The notes beneath the pieces are model-generated. The model saw nothing but the letters and a program-made list of their open reading frames with translations. It had not been told where the DNA came from and did no database searches. 64,000 nucleotides of DNA from Antedon mediterranea (taxonomy: Eukaryota; Echinodermata; Crinoidea; Comatulida; Antedonidae), in contig NC_092678.1 in assembly GCF_964355755.1 (NCBI RefSeq), forward strand, positions 12,434,922 through 12,498,921, written 5' to 3'. Shown piece by piece: positions 20,936 through 32,639 of this stretch. Numbering within the stretch: position 1 is the stretch's first letter; every line of letters starts with the position of its first letter. Made by a program: the position numbers and the translations under genes.

Positions 20936-22245
20936 ATATATAAATCTAAACATTGTAATCTAGATATAAACAAAACATGATATTATGAAAGGATAACATA
21001 AGAAATAATCTTATCATGGTGAAAGTACATGAAAGATGGCGTAAGATAGAGTCAAGATATAGTTTTTTAAACTAATTCTATGTCACTCTTATAATAAAAA
21101 AAAATCATTTCATAATTAATGGGCAGCAGACATACAATTAGATTAATAAAGTTTTAAACATCGGATGTAGAATAACATACCGGTACTTTTTATATTACTA
21201 TTAAGTTTAATGTATGAGTCGACATCAATGCACAAATAATTAATCTCAACGCAGTGAAATGTGTTTACAATTTAGTTTAACTAGGAGTTGCCCATGCTCC
21301 GCACAGTCTGTTTTTGTATGAGGAAGTATAATAAAAAAAACTATCTCTTTCCTGATAAAGGTTACTAAAACAAACTGTAAAATAGGCCATTTTAACATGT
21401 TCATAGACCTAGTATTTCTTCTTTTGTAAGTTACACTATAAGCTGAATGACGGAAAAATGAATACTGGGTATGGAATTTTTATTGTGTTGAAATTTTACA
21501 TTAAATTCACATTTGCTCTGTGAATAAACAAGGGTGAGCATAAGAAACTGACACACAACACATGCATGTCAAACATAAATTGAAGAGAAAACGTACATGA
21601 GATGGATAGGCATTTTATCATGTTCATAGACTTACTTGGTACTTGGTACTAGTTGGATTGTCCTCTTAAGTACTCCACTTGGAAGTCTAACAAAGATGCC
21701 TTGGGGGAGTGCCTTGCCTAATTTGAGATAATCTCTTTGAATTTGTCATTGTTTGGGGCTTCTATTATATCTCTGGGTAGTTTTTAATTTAAATAAATAT
21801 TTGTTTTTGCTGCTACTTCAATTAGTTGGACGGCATTATTACACCTTCGTGGTCTATCTATCTTTGGTAGGCAGGCATATTTTTAATAATTTTATAGAGG
21901 AAGGTAAGCTGGTTTACTTCTCGTCTAGATTCTAACATTATCCAATTTAGTTTGGTTAGCAGTCACACTTTTATTGTGTTGAAATGTTACGTATAAATCA
22001 ATTTGCTCTGTGAATAAGAAATGGTGAAAAAATGTTTGTCTTATTCGCCAAATTGGCATATAATTTATCTCCGCCGGACGTATTAAAAAGGAGTGTGCAA
22101 CAAACCGTGAATCAATCACGTGACCGGAATACGTGATTATCAATTTCGGGGGGATCCAAGTTTCCAACTAAATAAACGCTTTAATTATACAGTGGTTGAG
22201 ACGCGTTTTTATTAGTTATAACATTTTTAAACACCCTCATAAATA

Positions 22246-22380
22246 ATGGACTCTACCAATGTTGATCTGCAGCAAAGAACAACAGATCGCACATTGTACG
22301 ACGTTGTTGAGGTGGTGTTTTTTGGATTTATTGTACAGTACTACGATCCGAATAAGAACTTTTCGCCAAGCAAGTATGGA
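22246..22380 (+). CDS. candidate first coding exon, unrecognised protein
   Basis: The ATG at 22,246 opens 45 codons (MDSTNVDLQQRTTDRTLYDV... ending YYDPNKNFSPSKYG) that close at a strong GTAAGT donor at 22,381. A diverged second copy with the same start sits at 27,001. The flanking 100 bases upstream are conserved between the copies. I do not recognise the protein and no second exon was found downstream. Confidence 0.5.
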
Positions 22381-22450
22381 GTAAGTGTATATGCCTATAC
22401 ATTTAATAAAAATGTACCTAAGATTGTCGTATGCTTTTTTTTTCAAACTT

Positions 22451-23056
22451 GTTATTGTTTATATAGCTGTAATCCACCAGTTCCGGCATGCACAAAATGC
22501 CTCTAGCCTAGGCTCATCCCTACTCCTCAATCGATCGATGTCTCTGGTCCGGTGGGGAATTTTCCTGCGATAAGAAATAGGCCTAGGCAAAATATGGCTC
22601 ATAACGGCCTACATTTTTATGTTATATCTGTAATGCCAGTGTAATTACGTATGGATAAAACAGTATAAATCTCCATATTTTTCATCTGATGTAATATGTT
22701 AACTTGCGTAATGTAGCATATAACGTGAAAATCGTTTATTTTAATATTTATTGTTTTTGGCTTTAAAATGGTAGTTAGTTAGGCCTAGCAGCTCTTTAGG
22801 CCCGGATACGACAAAAAACTAGGTCTACGTTTATTTAATATTCCTTTTTAAACTTTTGTTGAAACAATATTATAGCTAGCGTGAGCAAAGGGTGCTATAA
22901 AAAGTGTTTAAAAGTTTTTTCTTGTATCATTTGTGTAAATTGTTTATTTTTGGCCGGCAACATATTTTTGGTCTGAAAAAAAAAACAATTTTTACTGACC
23001 TATACATTTCTTAGATTTACCAACAACGTGGCCAACACAATATTTTTTTTAGCATT
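22451..23056. other. Non-coding spacer between repeat units
   Basis: No supported gene. AT-rich sequence with GGCCTA-type words, absent from the other two repeat units. Confidence 0.4.
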
Positions 23057-24475
23057 ATTCTACTAATCCGTCGGATAATTACCAGCTCATTGTTGGTGCA
23101 GAATTATAATTATAATTACATCTAGGTTTTGGCACACCTATCATAATTTGTTTACTCTGGATTTCATAATCTTTATTTACATTTTATTTATGTTAAAGGA
23201 AAGTCTTTAAACAATGATTGGGTTCGCTTTTGATAATCCTGGTTTTTTGTTTCATTTTGTATTTGTATGTATTCTGTTGCAATTGTAATGAGCCGATATT
23301 GAATAAATCAAATCAATGTGAAATCAAAAAGTATGTAAATACATGTTAATTTTACTTTGCAGTGACATACAGTTGCAGGAACATACTCTCAGATCAGAAA
23401 AATTATTCAATTGACTACCTACATTTCAGTTTCAATATTAACCACCTTTTAAGCTGTTTTTTAGTTCTATTCCAAAATTGTTTATATCTACCAAGCTATC
23501 GTCTTTGTTTCCTATCCTTACTATCGCCACCCTCTATTCACCAGCATGTGCGTCTTTTGGTGTATTTCTTGTATTCCTGTCCACTCAGGCAGCACTTGCC
23601 TCATTTATCTATTGACTTTTTCAAAGTACTTTCACTTGATGGCTAGTGTTGTCTGAAAGCTCTGCGAATTGTTCTAGTTGTTTTCCTTTATCCTTTTGAC
23701 TTAGCGTTTCGCTTTTTTTTGTATCTCCATAGAGATCCAGCAACAGATACCCACAGAATTGTCGTTTTTTCAGTAATTTGCCTTTGGATATATACATATA
23801 TAAATCTGAATATTGTAATATATTATAATTATATAAACCCAGATGTAAACAAACCACGATATGAAAAGATAACATAAGAAATAATCTTATCAAGGTGAAA
23901 GTACATGAAAGATGGCGTAAAAAGAAAAATTAACATAGGATCATGAGACAGAGGTCAAGACATAGTTTTTTAAACTAATTCTATGTCACTCTGATAATAA
24001 AAAAAAATTACTAAATAAAAATTCATTTCATAATTTAATGTGCAGCAAACATACAATTAACTTAATAAAGTTTTACACATCGGATGTAGAATAACATACC
24101 GGTACTTTTTATATTGCCATTAAGTTTAATGTATGAGTCGACATCAAAGTACAAATAATTAATCTCAACGCAATAAAATGTGTTTACAATTTAGTTTAAC
24201 TAGGAGTTGCCTATGCTCTGCAAAGTCTTGTAAGTTACACTATAAGCTGAATGACGGAAAAGGAATACTGGATATAGAATTTTTATTGTGTTGAGGAGTT
24301 ACGTATAAATCACATTGCTCTGTGAATGAACAAGGGTGCGCATAAGAAACTGACACACAGCACATGCATGTCAAACATAAATAGCAGAGAAAACGTAGAT
24401 GAGATGGATTTAAATACTGTTAATAAGTCGGCATTTTATGCATGTCAACACTTTAGAATATAAAGTTGGTAATCT
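23057..24475 (+). repeat. Segmental repeat unit 2 of 3 (short)
   Basis: It has the same start and internal order as units 1 and 3, with a PLE 3' end at 23,376-23,790. It breaks off before the candidate first exon. A small LINE-like 3' end (TTGAATAAATCAAATCAA) interrupts it near 23,300. Confidence 0.8.
23376..23790 (+). mobile_element. Penelope-like element 3' end, copy 2
   Basis: It matches copy 1 from GAACATACTCTCAGATC through TACCAAGCTATCGTCTTTGT, TGTCTGAAAGCTCTGCGAAT and CCACAGAATTGTCG. It is likewise preceded by a TTGCAG end of an intron-like segment. Confidence 0.75.
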
Positions 24476-24699
24476 AATTGCTGATAATAAGATTATCATT
24501 CATAAGAAATTCATTCATTACGGTATTCTACTAATCCGCCGGTTATTGACCAGCTTATTGTTGGTACAGAATCGTAGGCCTATCATAATTATAACTAGCC
24601 TTTGGCGCCTATCATAATTTGTTTACTCTGGATTTCCTAATTTGTAATTAAAATGTATGTAAATACATGTTAATTTTACTTTGTATTAACATACATTTG

Positions 24700-25110
24700 C
24701 AGGACCATACTCCCAGATCGTCGGTAAAATTATTAAATTGACTACTTACATTTAAGTTTCCATATTAACAACCATTTAAGGTGTTTTTAAAGTTTTATTC
24801 CAAAATTGTTTATATCTACCAAGCTATCTTTATTATTTTCTACCCTTACTATCACACCAGCATGTGCTACTTTTTGTTGCATTTCTTTTATTCCTGTCCG
24901 CTCAGGCAGCGCTTGCTTGATTTATCTATCGACTTTGTCCAAGTACTTCCACTTACACAGACGAAGGGCTTTTTTTGGCCGAAAGCTCTGCGAACTTTTC
25001 TGGCTGTTTTACTTTATCGTTTTGACTTCGCTTTTTTTGTATCTCCATTGAGATCCAGCCACGGATACCCACAGCATTGTCATTTTTCAGAAATTTGCCT
25101 TTGGATATGT
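24700..25110 (+). mobile_element. Penelope-like element 3' end, copy 3
   Basis: It matches copies 1 and 2. The ribozyme-like core reads ACAGACGAAGGGC...GGCCGAAAG, in which GGGC and GGCC can pair with one mismatch. Confidence 0.75.
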
Positions 25111-25261
25111 ACATATATAAATATGAATATTGTAATATAAACGTATATGTAAACAAACCACGATATGAAAAGATAACATAAGAAATAATCTTATCATGGT
25201 GAATGTACATGAAAGATGGCGTAAGATAGAATCATGAGACAGAGGTCAAGAAATAGTTTTT

Positions 25262-25990
25262 AGTCGCGGGGACGTGACTCTATAGTTCACTATGTCGGTC
25301 GGTCGGTCTGTCGGTCTGTCTGTTTGTCGGTCCGGTATCACTATGCGTTTTATCGTTTTCTGACCTTATCTTGATATCAGTTTAATCTAGCTAAGTCAAT
25401 TTTTCACAGTATATTCCTTATGGCCAGGAATAATCGATGTGGTTATGTTTTCACGGTGCGCAATAACAAATTACGCGGTCTACGCACGATTTAACGAAAT
25501 CACGTTTGTAATCATATCTTCACAACCATGAATCAAAATTGAATAAAATTTGGTACTCATAAATTTCAGGGCATAAATCATCATAATGGCAATACAATTA
25601 CGTGCGTAGCGCATGTAACGCATGCGTACGCGCGCTTAAAATTTTCTAAATTTATTTTCGATGAAATAAGAGTACGTTTCAGGCAATTTTAAGCGTTTAC
25701 AAAATTGCCATGAGTGCGCAGATTTTTGCGCCCGCACTGCGCGTTAAATGTTATTGCGCACTCTTTTTGCCCGATTTCTGTTTTCTTGACTTACTTTTGA
25801 ATTCGAATTTACGTTATACGAGCACGTCAAAAGTGACAGGCTACACACATGTAAATTAAAAAAATATAAATGTTTTTAAACATTTCAACATTTTTAAACT
25901 TGTTCAGTAATTTCGGTCAGTTGGTAGGTTGGTCGGTCGGTCGGTAAACACTAATGAGCACGTGACTGCAGCCATATATATGGCCTTGGT
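25262..25990 (+). mobile_element. GGTC-rich MITE family, copy A
   Basis: It starts AGTCGCGGGGACGTGACTC, followed by a (GGTC)n/(TGTC)n tract. The interior has TGCGCAATAACAAATTACGC and CATGCGTACGCGCGCTTAAA. It ends in a second GGTCGG tract and GAGCACGTGACTGCAGCC. The near-inverted ends AGTCGCGTGC...GCACGCGACT are clearest when copies B and C are compared. No ORF, so non-autonomous. Confidence 0.7.
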
Positions 25991-27000
25991 TAAACTAATT
26001 CTATGTCACTCTGATAGTAAAATAAACACTAAATACAAATTCATTTCATAATTTAATGTGCAGCAGACATACAATTAACTTAATAAAGTTTTACACATCG
26101 GATGTAGAATAACATACCGGTACTTTTTATATTGCTATTAAGTTTAATGTATGAGTCGACATCAATGTACAAATAATTAATCTTAACGCAGTGAAATGTG
26201 TTTACAATTCAGTTTAACTAGGAGTTGCCCATGCTCTGAACAGTCATTCTTTTGTTGTTGATAAGTACCGTTTTGGATGAGGAAGTATAATAAAAACTAA
26301 CTCTTTCCTGATAAAGGTTACTAAAAACAACCTGTAAAATACTACCTAATTATTTTTGGCCATTTTAACATGTTCATAGACCTACTATTTCTTCTTTTGT
26401 AAGTTACACTATAAGCTGAATGACGGAAAATGAATACTGGATATAAAACTTTTATTGTGTTGAAATGTTACGTATAAATCACATTGCTCTGTGAATAAAC
26501 AACGGTGCGCATAAGAAAATGACACACTGCACATGCATGTCAAAAATAAATAGAAGAGAAAACGTACATGAGATGGATTTAAATAATGTTAATTGGCATT
26601 TTATGCATGTCAACACTTTAGAGTATAGAGTTGGTAATCTATTTCTGATAATAAGATGTAGAGAATTATTCTTTAACGTACGGTGATTATTACTATAACC
26701 TTATGCTACTACGTTTTTATCTGATGCATACTCTTACCCTGAACGTCCCTACACAATTCTATGTTATTCCCGAGGTTTAAACGTTGTATTTATTAATTAG
26801 GCCAAAGAAAAAAAATTATTCTGTTGGCCACGACCGACCAACCCTAAACTAACGAAAATGAAGGTCTGCTTTTTTTGTGAGCCAACGTGATATTCGGAAT
26901 TTTGGGGGATCCAAGTTTCCAACTAAATAAACGCTTTGATTACACAGTGGTTGAGACGCGTGTTTATTAGTTACCATATTTTTAAACACCCTCATAATTA

Positions 27001-27212
27001 ATGAACTCTACCAATGTTGATCTGCTACAAAGAACAACAGATCGCACATCGCACGAGGTTGTTAAGGTTGTCGGTCGGTCTGTCGGTCTGTCGGTCTGTC
27101 TGTCGGTCCGGTATCACTATGCGTTTTAGCACGCGACTTATAGCTGTTGGCCTTGTTTTGTTTTACTGTACAGTACTACGATCCGATTACGAACTTTCGC
27201 CAAGCAAGTATA
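27001..27212 (+). pseudogene. Second copy of the candidate first exon, interrupted
   Basis: ATGAACTCTACCAATGTTGA and the following 60 bases match 22,246. The copy is then interrupted by a short GGTC-type insertion (27,066-27,150, ending AGCACGCGACTT) and resumes at TACAGTACTACGATCCGA. The donor is altered (AGCAAGTATAGG), so this copy is probably dead. Confidence 0.55.
27066..27150 (+). mobile_element. GGTC MITE, deleted derivative
   Basis: About 85 bases keep the GTCGGTCGGTCTGTCGG tract and the right end AGCACGCGACTTATAGCTG...GGCCTTGTT of the GGTC family. The left end and interior are gone. Confidence 0.6.
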
Positions 27213-27263
27213 GGCCTATACGTTGTACCTAAGATTGTCGTAAGCTCTTTTGTTCAAACTTGT

Positions 27264-27362
27264 TGGTTATCTGCACTTGGCGAATAACCCTTGTTATTGT
27301 CAGGATCTTTTTGTCAGTTATCCGCACTTGGCGAATAACCCCTTGTTATTGTCAGGATCTTT
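27264..27362. repeat. Tandem duplication, about 50-bp unit
   Basis: Two adjacent copies of TATC.GCACTTGGCGAATAAC with CTTGTTATTGTCAGGATCTT. Confidence 0.9.
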
Positions 27363-28250
27363 ATTTTTTCACGCTGCTGCTTTAGCCCGCTACGTCCCAG
27401 GAGGATGACTCATTAATAACCTGAAAGCAAGCAGCAGTTATATATCTAAGGCTGACAGTTTTGCTAAAATGTATACTCGACTATAATTTATAGGTACCTG
27501 CTGCTAGACCCAAAAAACGTCTGGGAAAAGAGTCTAACGGTTGAACGACAAATTCCAAAGCATTTCTGGTATCTATGAGTCCATGATATTATATAATACT
27601 GTAATTCGCTGTCTGATAATCATTGATTTATTATAAAAACTGTCCATGACAGTTTTTGATTGTAATAGGACACTTTACACAAGTATTTAGGCGTGATGAA
27701 GTGAGCCCCTGACAGATAATGTAAGTATTTTTTGCTTGAAATTACATTTTTTCAGGTAAAATAACTATTATGTGACAATAAAAATAAATGAAACATTAAA
27801 AAACAAACTTGAAATAACAAATATTTTTCAGAGGGACAATAGGCTTATATCTTTAAAACTGTTACGTCAATAAGCGTGCAGCGTTTTTTTGTAAGAAATA
27901 TTTCTCTTTCTTCTTTCTTTCATCGAATTTTGTTCGCAGCGTATCTCTAATTCTGGCCAACATAAGATTGTATAACTTTGTCATAAGATTGACCTGTAGC
28001 TGTAGATGTGCAAGAAACTTTGTTATATGACGTTAGAGTCGCGTAGCGTAAGTTACGAATTCATGTGAATATTTTGCCAATAATATGTTGTGACGTCATC
28101 ATATGGCCAGTTGAATAAAAAAAGTCGTATTTTTATATTTTGCGTCATAGGTCCATCACATTTAAAATAGCGTGCATCTATATTTTACGTATTCAAATTT
28201 CTTCTACACGTTAATATGTTGTTGCTGAGATAATGTCCTTCCAAAATTGC
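27363..28250. other. Non-coding stretch with one hairpin
   Basis: No supported exon. AAAAACTGTCCATGACAGTTTTT at about 27,636 can form a 10-bp hairpin. The rest is AT-rich. Confidence 0.45.
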
Positions 28251-28257
28251 TATCTTA

Positions 28258-29345
28258 GTGTTTCATTTTGATCAATCCAATCAAAATATTATTGTTGGTG
28301 TAATCTATAGGACGCCATCTCTAGATACGAATGCTTTTGTTGACGCTTTTGAACTCCTGTTAAATAATTTAGCAAAAACCAACAAAAAAAGTTACTTATT
28401 AGGGATTTTAACTTTGACCTACTTAAACATCAGTCCGATAATCAATCCAACGATTTTGTTAATTCTGTCTTTAGTAATTCCTTTTTACCTATAATCAATA
28501 GACCAACTCGTATTACCTGAACATCAGCAACATTAACTGACAACATATTAACTAATCAAATTGAACCATAAAGTCTATCATGACTTGTCTATAGTGACAT
28601 TAGTGATCATTTGCCCATTTTTAACATTACACCCTTATCAAATATACCAAACCGTCCCAAAAAGCATGTAAGCCCTAATCATAACTACAGAAAATTTAAC
28701 AAAACAAATATTTCAAACATAAAACACGATTTTTCAAACATGAATTGGACTGGATTTTATGGTACGGATGATCCTAATATTGCTTTACTTTCATTTGAAA
28801 CTGAATTTAAACGACTGTATGATAAAACATTTTCCAATTCAAGAGCAGTCTGCATGTAAAAAAATAAAAAATAAAGACCTGGACGACGAATGAACTCTTA
28901 AATTCAATAAAGCATCAACAAAAACTGTATTCCTAATCCCTCCGCTATCCCAATGACAAAAACATTAATGAATATAAACAATTTCGTAACTGCCTTAACT
29001 CTTTAATAAAATTAACAAAACGCGATTATTATGAAAACAAGTTTAAGCAGAAAAAAGATAATATCAAAGGAACATGGACAATTACAAATAGATGCACTAA
29101 ATTTATACACACCCTTTCTGATTTTCTTCCTATTATTTGTGGGTCCCTCAAGGTTCACTGGGCCTCTATTATTTTTATTATACATAAATGATATCCCTAA
29201 TGCCTCGAATATGTTTTCGTTTCTGTTGTATGCTGATGACACAACCCTAATTTACACTGATAAAAATGTAGATTCCCTTTTTAAAATATCAACTGAAAAT
29301 CTAACCAAAATGTTAACATACTTTTCTGCAAACAAACCTTAATCT
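28258..29345 (+). pseudogene. LINE endonuclease-to-RT remnant (jockey/CR1-like)
   Basis: IIVGVIYRTPSLDTNAFVDA is the end of an apurinic-type endonuclease domain. The linker follows (RKFNKTNISNIKHDFSNM), then a truncated RT with TGPLLFLLYINDIPN and the catalytic FLLYADDTTLIYTD, ending at STENLTKMLTYFSANKP. Stops and a deletion between linker and RT make it non-functional. It resembles, but is not identical to, the LINE at 9,530. Confidence 0.8.
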
Positions 29346-29585
29346 AAAGAAGTGTTGTTGTAAGGTGTTCAAATTTTCACAAATACCACTAAATACCAGT
29401 ACTTTCAAATTAAAAATCAATTAATAAATATTGTTGAGAAAACAAAATATCTAAAAGCTTTGGTATCATAAATAGAACTAGCAATTATACTCGACCCAGG
29501 GATAATTAAAATACTTTAACATTTTCCTACCACAATTCTGGTCAATTTACCCCTAACCTAAGCAAACTCCTCACTATCCCCTGAA

Positions 29586-29607
29586 CCCCCCCCCCCCCCC
29601 CCCCCCA
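29586..29607. repeat. Poly(C) tract
   Basis: About 20 consecutive C residues, followed by CACACACAAC. Confidence 0.95.
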
Positions 29608-29951
29608 CACACAACTCTCCCACCAAATCCCCAGACTTTTTGAAATGTAGTTTCAAACTTTTCCGGTACAATTACGATCATTTTGATACCCCATGTATGG
29701 TTACATGCAGAAACAGAAATTTGTATAACGCACAAACATCGAATGTGGGGAAAAGTGGGCCATTTTGACCACATTTTGGGCCCTAAATTGGAGCCTAGAT
29801 GGCGGATGATGTTCATAATAATAGTTTAGAACTTGGCCGGAAAAATTACGGTCATTTTGATGCCCAATAAGTAAGGTTATGTGCAGTAACAAAGATTTGT
29901 ATAACGAACAGACAGACAGACAGACAAACGTACAAACTCTCTCACTTATAA

Positions 29952-30322
29952 TATACCGTAAAACCTCGAAAAGAAGCCCATGGGCTTCTTCTTTTTTTAG
30001 TGCTCTTGGATGGGCTTCTTTTCGAGAGTACTTTTGCAAACTGTAGAGGGGAGCTTCTTTTCGAAATGAATGCTGTAAATTTTGTGAATTTCTACTACAA
30101 TAATGTGTCTTTTGAGACATTTTTTCAACCATGAAATTATGTTTAATATACCAATTAAAAAACAATATAAAAAGCGAAAAAACAGTCCTATGATTCACCG
30201 TCAAATACAATAATTTCGTCATCATCTCAATACAGTATGAGTAGTCTGTCTCGAAATGAAGCCAATAATGGGCTTCTTTTCGAGGTTTAAGCCCATGAGC
30301 TTCTTTTCGAGGTTTTACGGTA
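29952..30322. mobile_element. MITE with CCGTAAAACCTCG termini
   Basis: The ends CCGTAAAACCTCGAAAAGAAGC and its inverse (GCTTCTTTTCGAGGTTTTACGG) form 22-bp perfect TIRs flanked by TA. Further GGGCTTCTTTTCGAG repeats lie inside both ends. It has no ORF. It is inserted within the degenerate LINE. Confidence 0.8.
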
Positions 30323-30324
30323 GA

Positions 30325-30720
30325 TATCATCTTTCATCCCTCAAAACATACTCCGCATTCTTTACTGTTCATTAATCCTCCCTTACTTCACTTACTGTAA
30401 TATTAGTTTGGTTAATACATACCCATCCTACTTAAACAAACTGTTATTGATCTAAAAGAAAACCGTAAGATACATAGTAAATGCTCCTCTCTTATCCCAT
30501 TCCAATCATTTATTTTTTTCATTTGTCTTCTTAAAATTCAGAATATTAATCATCTTCAACAAAGTGTTTTTTTTTTATTCATGGCTAAACTCGATCTTTC
30601 CATCACACTTTGATGATTTATTTAGTATCAATCTTAAATTTCATAATCACAAAACTCGGAGCACAAATCAAATACGTATTCCTTTTTCTATAATTCTTCT
30701 ATAATTGTCCAAAATTTAAG
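30325..30720 (+). pseudogene. LINE C-terminal remnant
   Basis: It continues the LINE of 28,258 after the MITE. Scattered frames read like the region after RT (KQTVIDLKENRK, IQNINHLQQSVFF) and align with the block at 13,550-13,900 of the other LINE. Heavily decayed. Confidence 0.5.
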
Positions 30721-31454
30721 CTCTGCCTTTCTGAATAGTGTAGGCATCGGCCTAGTCTATTGTTAGGTGAGTTATAAAAAATGATGAATGTCGTATTATT
30801 CGTGCAATTATACAGATAATTTATTTTGTTCTGTTCTCCCCTGATTATATACAATTTATATACATAATTTAATTTATATACATTTAATATTCTATGTAAA
30901 TAAATTGAAATGTCAATATTGGTTTATTCCAGTAACTTACACATAATATATAAGGCATGCTCAAAACTTAACCAAGTTTTCAATCTAAATAATCTAAATA
31001 GCTCTACATGTATTACATTATAATACTATGACAAAGTTTGCACGTTTGTTCGCCATATAAATGTAGGCCTACACATCTATGGTGTATCAACACGTTGTTA
31101 TGTAAAAACAGAAATACTGTAGCCTAATTATCAGAAAGTATTACTTATTAGAAATATTACAAGTATCGTTATCATAGCATAGAAATCTAGATTTAAAATA
31201 CATTTCGTAATCAGTCACATAATCTGTAAAGATAAACGGATTTTTCTACAAACAGTTTTAAGTTTAAAATAATCAATGATTACCTACATATAAAAGCCTC
31301 ACAAATTCACATTATAATATTTTGATATTGAAAACTTTCCATAAACAGTATTTGTTGACAAAGTCTAGTTATTGACATGAACTGAACCACGCTTGTTCCG
31401 ATCCTCGCTATTCTACCTACGCTCCAGTGAAGCATGAAGTGAAAGTATAATACA
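30721..31454. other. Non-coding stretch downstream of the FGF gene
   Basis: No exon recognised. It begins where the LINE ends and stops at the polyadenylation signal of the FGF gene. Confidence 0.45.
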
Positions 31455-31460
31455 TTTATT
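31455..31460 (-). terminator. Polyadenylation signal AATAAA of FGF gene
   Basis: AATAAA on the minus strand lies 29 bases after the stop codon of the FGF terminal exon, giving a very short 3' UTR if used. Confidence 0.55.
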
Positions 31461-31489
31461 AATCCAAGTCTGGCAGAAAAAAAGCAAAC

Positions 31490-31756
31490 TTAGCAACATG
31501 GAAACCTATAAATGCCATTGTATATGCCTTTCCTGCTTGATGACATGACTCGACCATTTCTTTTTATTGCAAGAAAACGAGCAGGCTTCATGCTACTGGT
31601 ACTGTTGCTGATGTTTGCTTTACGCATATTACTGTATGCTATACCAACTCTAAATTGTTCAAAAGATTGATATAGCCTGAAACACGAATGTTCAATGTGG
31701 TATTCCCGCCATAAAATATCAAAATTGTTTTGGTTAAGTGTTACATGTGGTGCATT
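31490..31756 (-). CDS. FGF-family gene, exon 3 (terminal)
   Basis: After a TTTCTTACAG acceptor, 88 codons run to a TAA stop. The exon carries the C-terminal half of the beta-trefoil: HSCFRLYQSFEQFRVGIAYS corresponds to the C.F+E..+EN.YNTY region, and PARFLAIKRNGRVMSSSRKG corresponds to the usual (W)YVALN..G..++G block. It enters in phase 0, matching exon 2. The usual HFLPR-type end is replaced by YRFPCC. Confidence 0.75.
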   Translation of the reverse strand, partial: NAPHVTLNQNNFDILWREYHIEHSCFRLYQSFEQFRVGIAYSNMRKANISNSTSSMKPARFLAIKRNGRVMSSSRKGIYNGIYRFPCC

Positions 31757-31851
31757 CTGTAAGAAAAATAATATTACTATCCTTTAAGTCAAGATAAATG
31801 ATACTTATTTCCTAAAATACCACACAAATAAAACAGGATAGTAGTGATAAG

Positions 31852-32293
31852 CTACCGTATTTATTCAAATAAACGAATAAACGCCACCCTCGAATAAACT
31901 CCCCATAGAACATCATTTAATAAACACCCCTTGAATAAAAGGCCGGGCGTTTATTTAGTTCCTCGAATAAATCGCCGCCAGATGCATATATGTACATTAT
32001 TATGTTTTAGTTAATTTCTATGTGTAGTAGAATTCATGTTTGATTTACTTGATCTAAAATTTACCAAGCATTTTTTACTCGTATTTATTTATTACTTCTA
32101 GATTTTAATTGTGTTGTATTTTTCATATATAGAGGGTATTTATTTGATTATACATGTTACCACATTACACCCCATAAAATAAATGCCTACTCCCTCTATT
32201 AAACAACCCAATCCCACGATTAAAGGATCCCCACCCACAAAAAACTCTCCTGAATAGACGCCCGGGGGAGTTTATTTGAATAAACGAGTACAT
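31852..32293. mobile_element. MITE-like element E1, copy 1
   Basis: It begins TACCGTATTTATTCAAATAA and contains GAATAAACGCCACCC. It ends with the inverse GGGAGTTTATTTGAATAAAC. It has the same layout as 52,382-52,700. It lies in FGF intron 2. Confidence 0.65.
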
Positions 32294-32374
32294 AGCTTAA
32301 GCGTGAATGGGAATAGGCTGTATCAAGTATCTGATACGTCGATAAATAACAATTTCGGGAGCCACCAACAACAA

Positions 32375-32465
32375 CAACAAGACCATGTACATGGCTGCTC
32401 AAGTTAGTGTTTACCGACCGACCGATCAACCGTCCGACATAGTGAGGTGTAGAGTCGCGTTGCAC
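32375..32465 (-). mobile_element. GGTC MITE, short derivative
   Basis: Read on the minus strand: GCAACGCGACTCTACACC, then TCGGTCGGTCGGTAAACACT, then AGCAGCCATGTACATGG. These are the two ends of the GGTC family joined with almost the whole interior lost. Confidence 0.7.
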
Positions 32466-32639
32466 AAACTAAAAATGGTGATTAAAGATATTGAGAAAGG
32501 TATGTACTCGATAATACAACGGTGAGTAATTTATGAGCTTATGATGAGATTAGGGCACATTGATGTTAGGTTTTGCATACCCGGCGGCGAAATGAAACCT
32601 AACAACTAGTATTTACAAATTACGCAAGAATTAATTAAA

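Larger units (their letters stand above)
20381..22450 (+). repeat. Segmental repeat unit 1 of 3
   Basis: The unit begins CTACTAATCCGTCG-like text. It holds a PLE 3' end (20,514-20,935), a flanking block (AGATAACATAAGAAATAATC, GAAAGATGGCGTAA, ACATCGGATGTAGAATAACA) and a candidate first exon at 22,246. The same order recurs at 23,057 and 24,527. Confidence 0.8.
24527..27265 (+). repeat. Segmental repeat unit 3 of 3
   Basis: Same order as unit 1: CTACTAATCCGCCGG start, PLE 3' end at 24,700-25,110, flanking block, and a copy of the candidate first exon at 27,001. It is enlarged by a GGTC-rich transposon at 25,262-25,990. Confidence 0.8.

Noticed and set aside
29701-30330. Minus-strand 209-codon frame with PRKEAHGLK repeats
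   Set aside because: Runs through the CCGTAAAACCTCG MITE and its internal repeats; no domain features.
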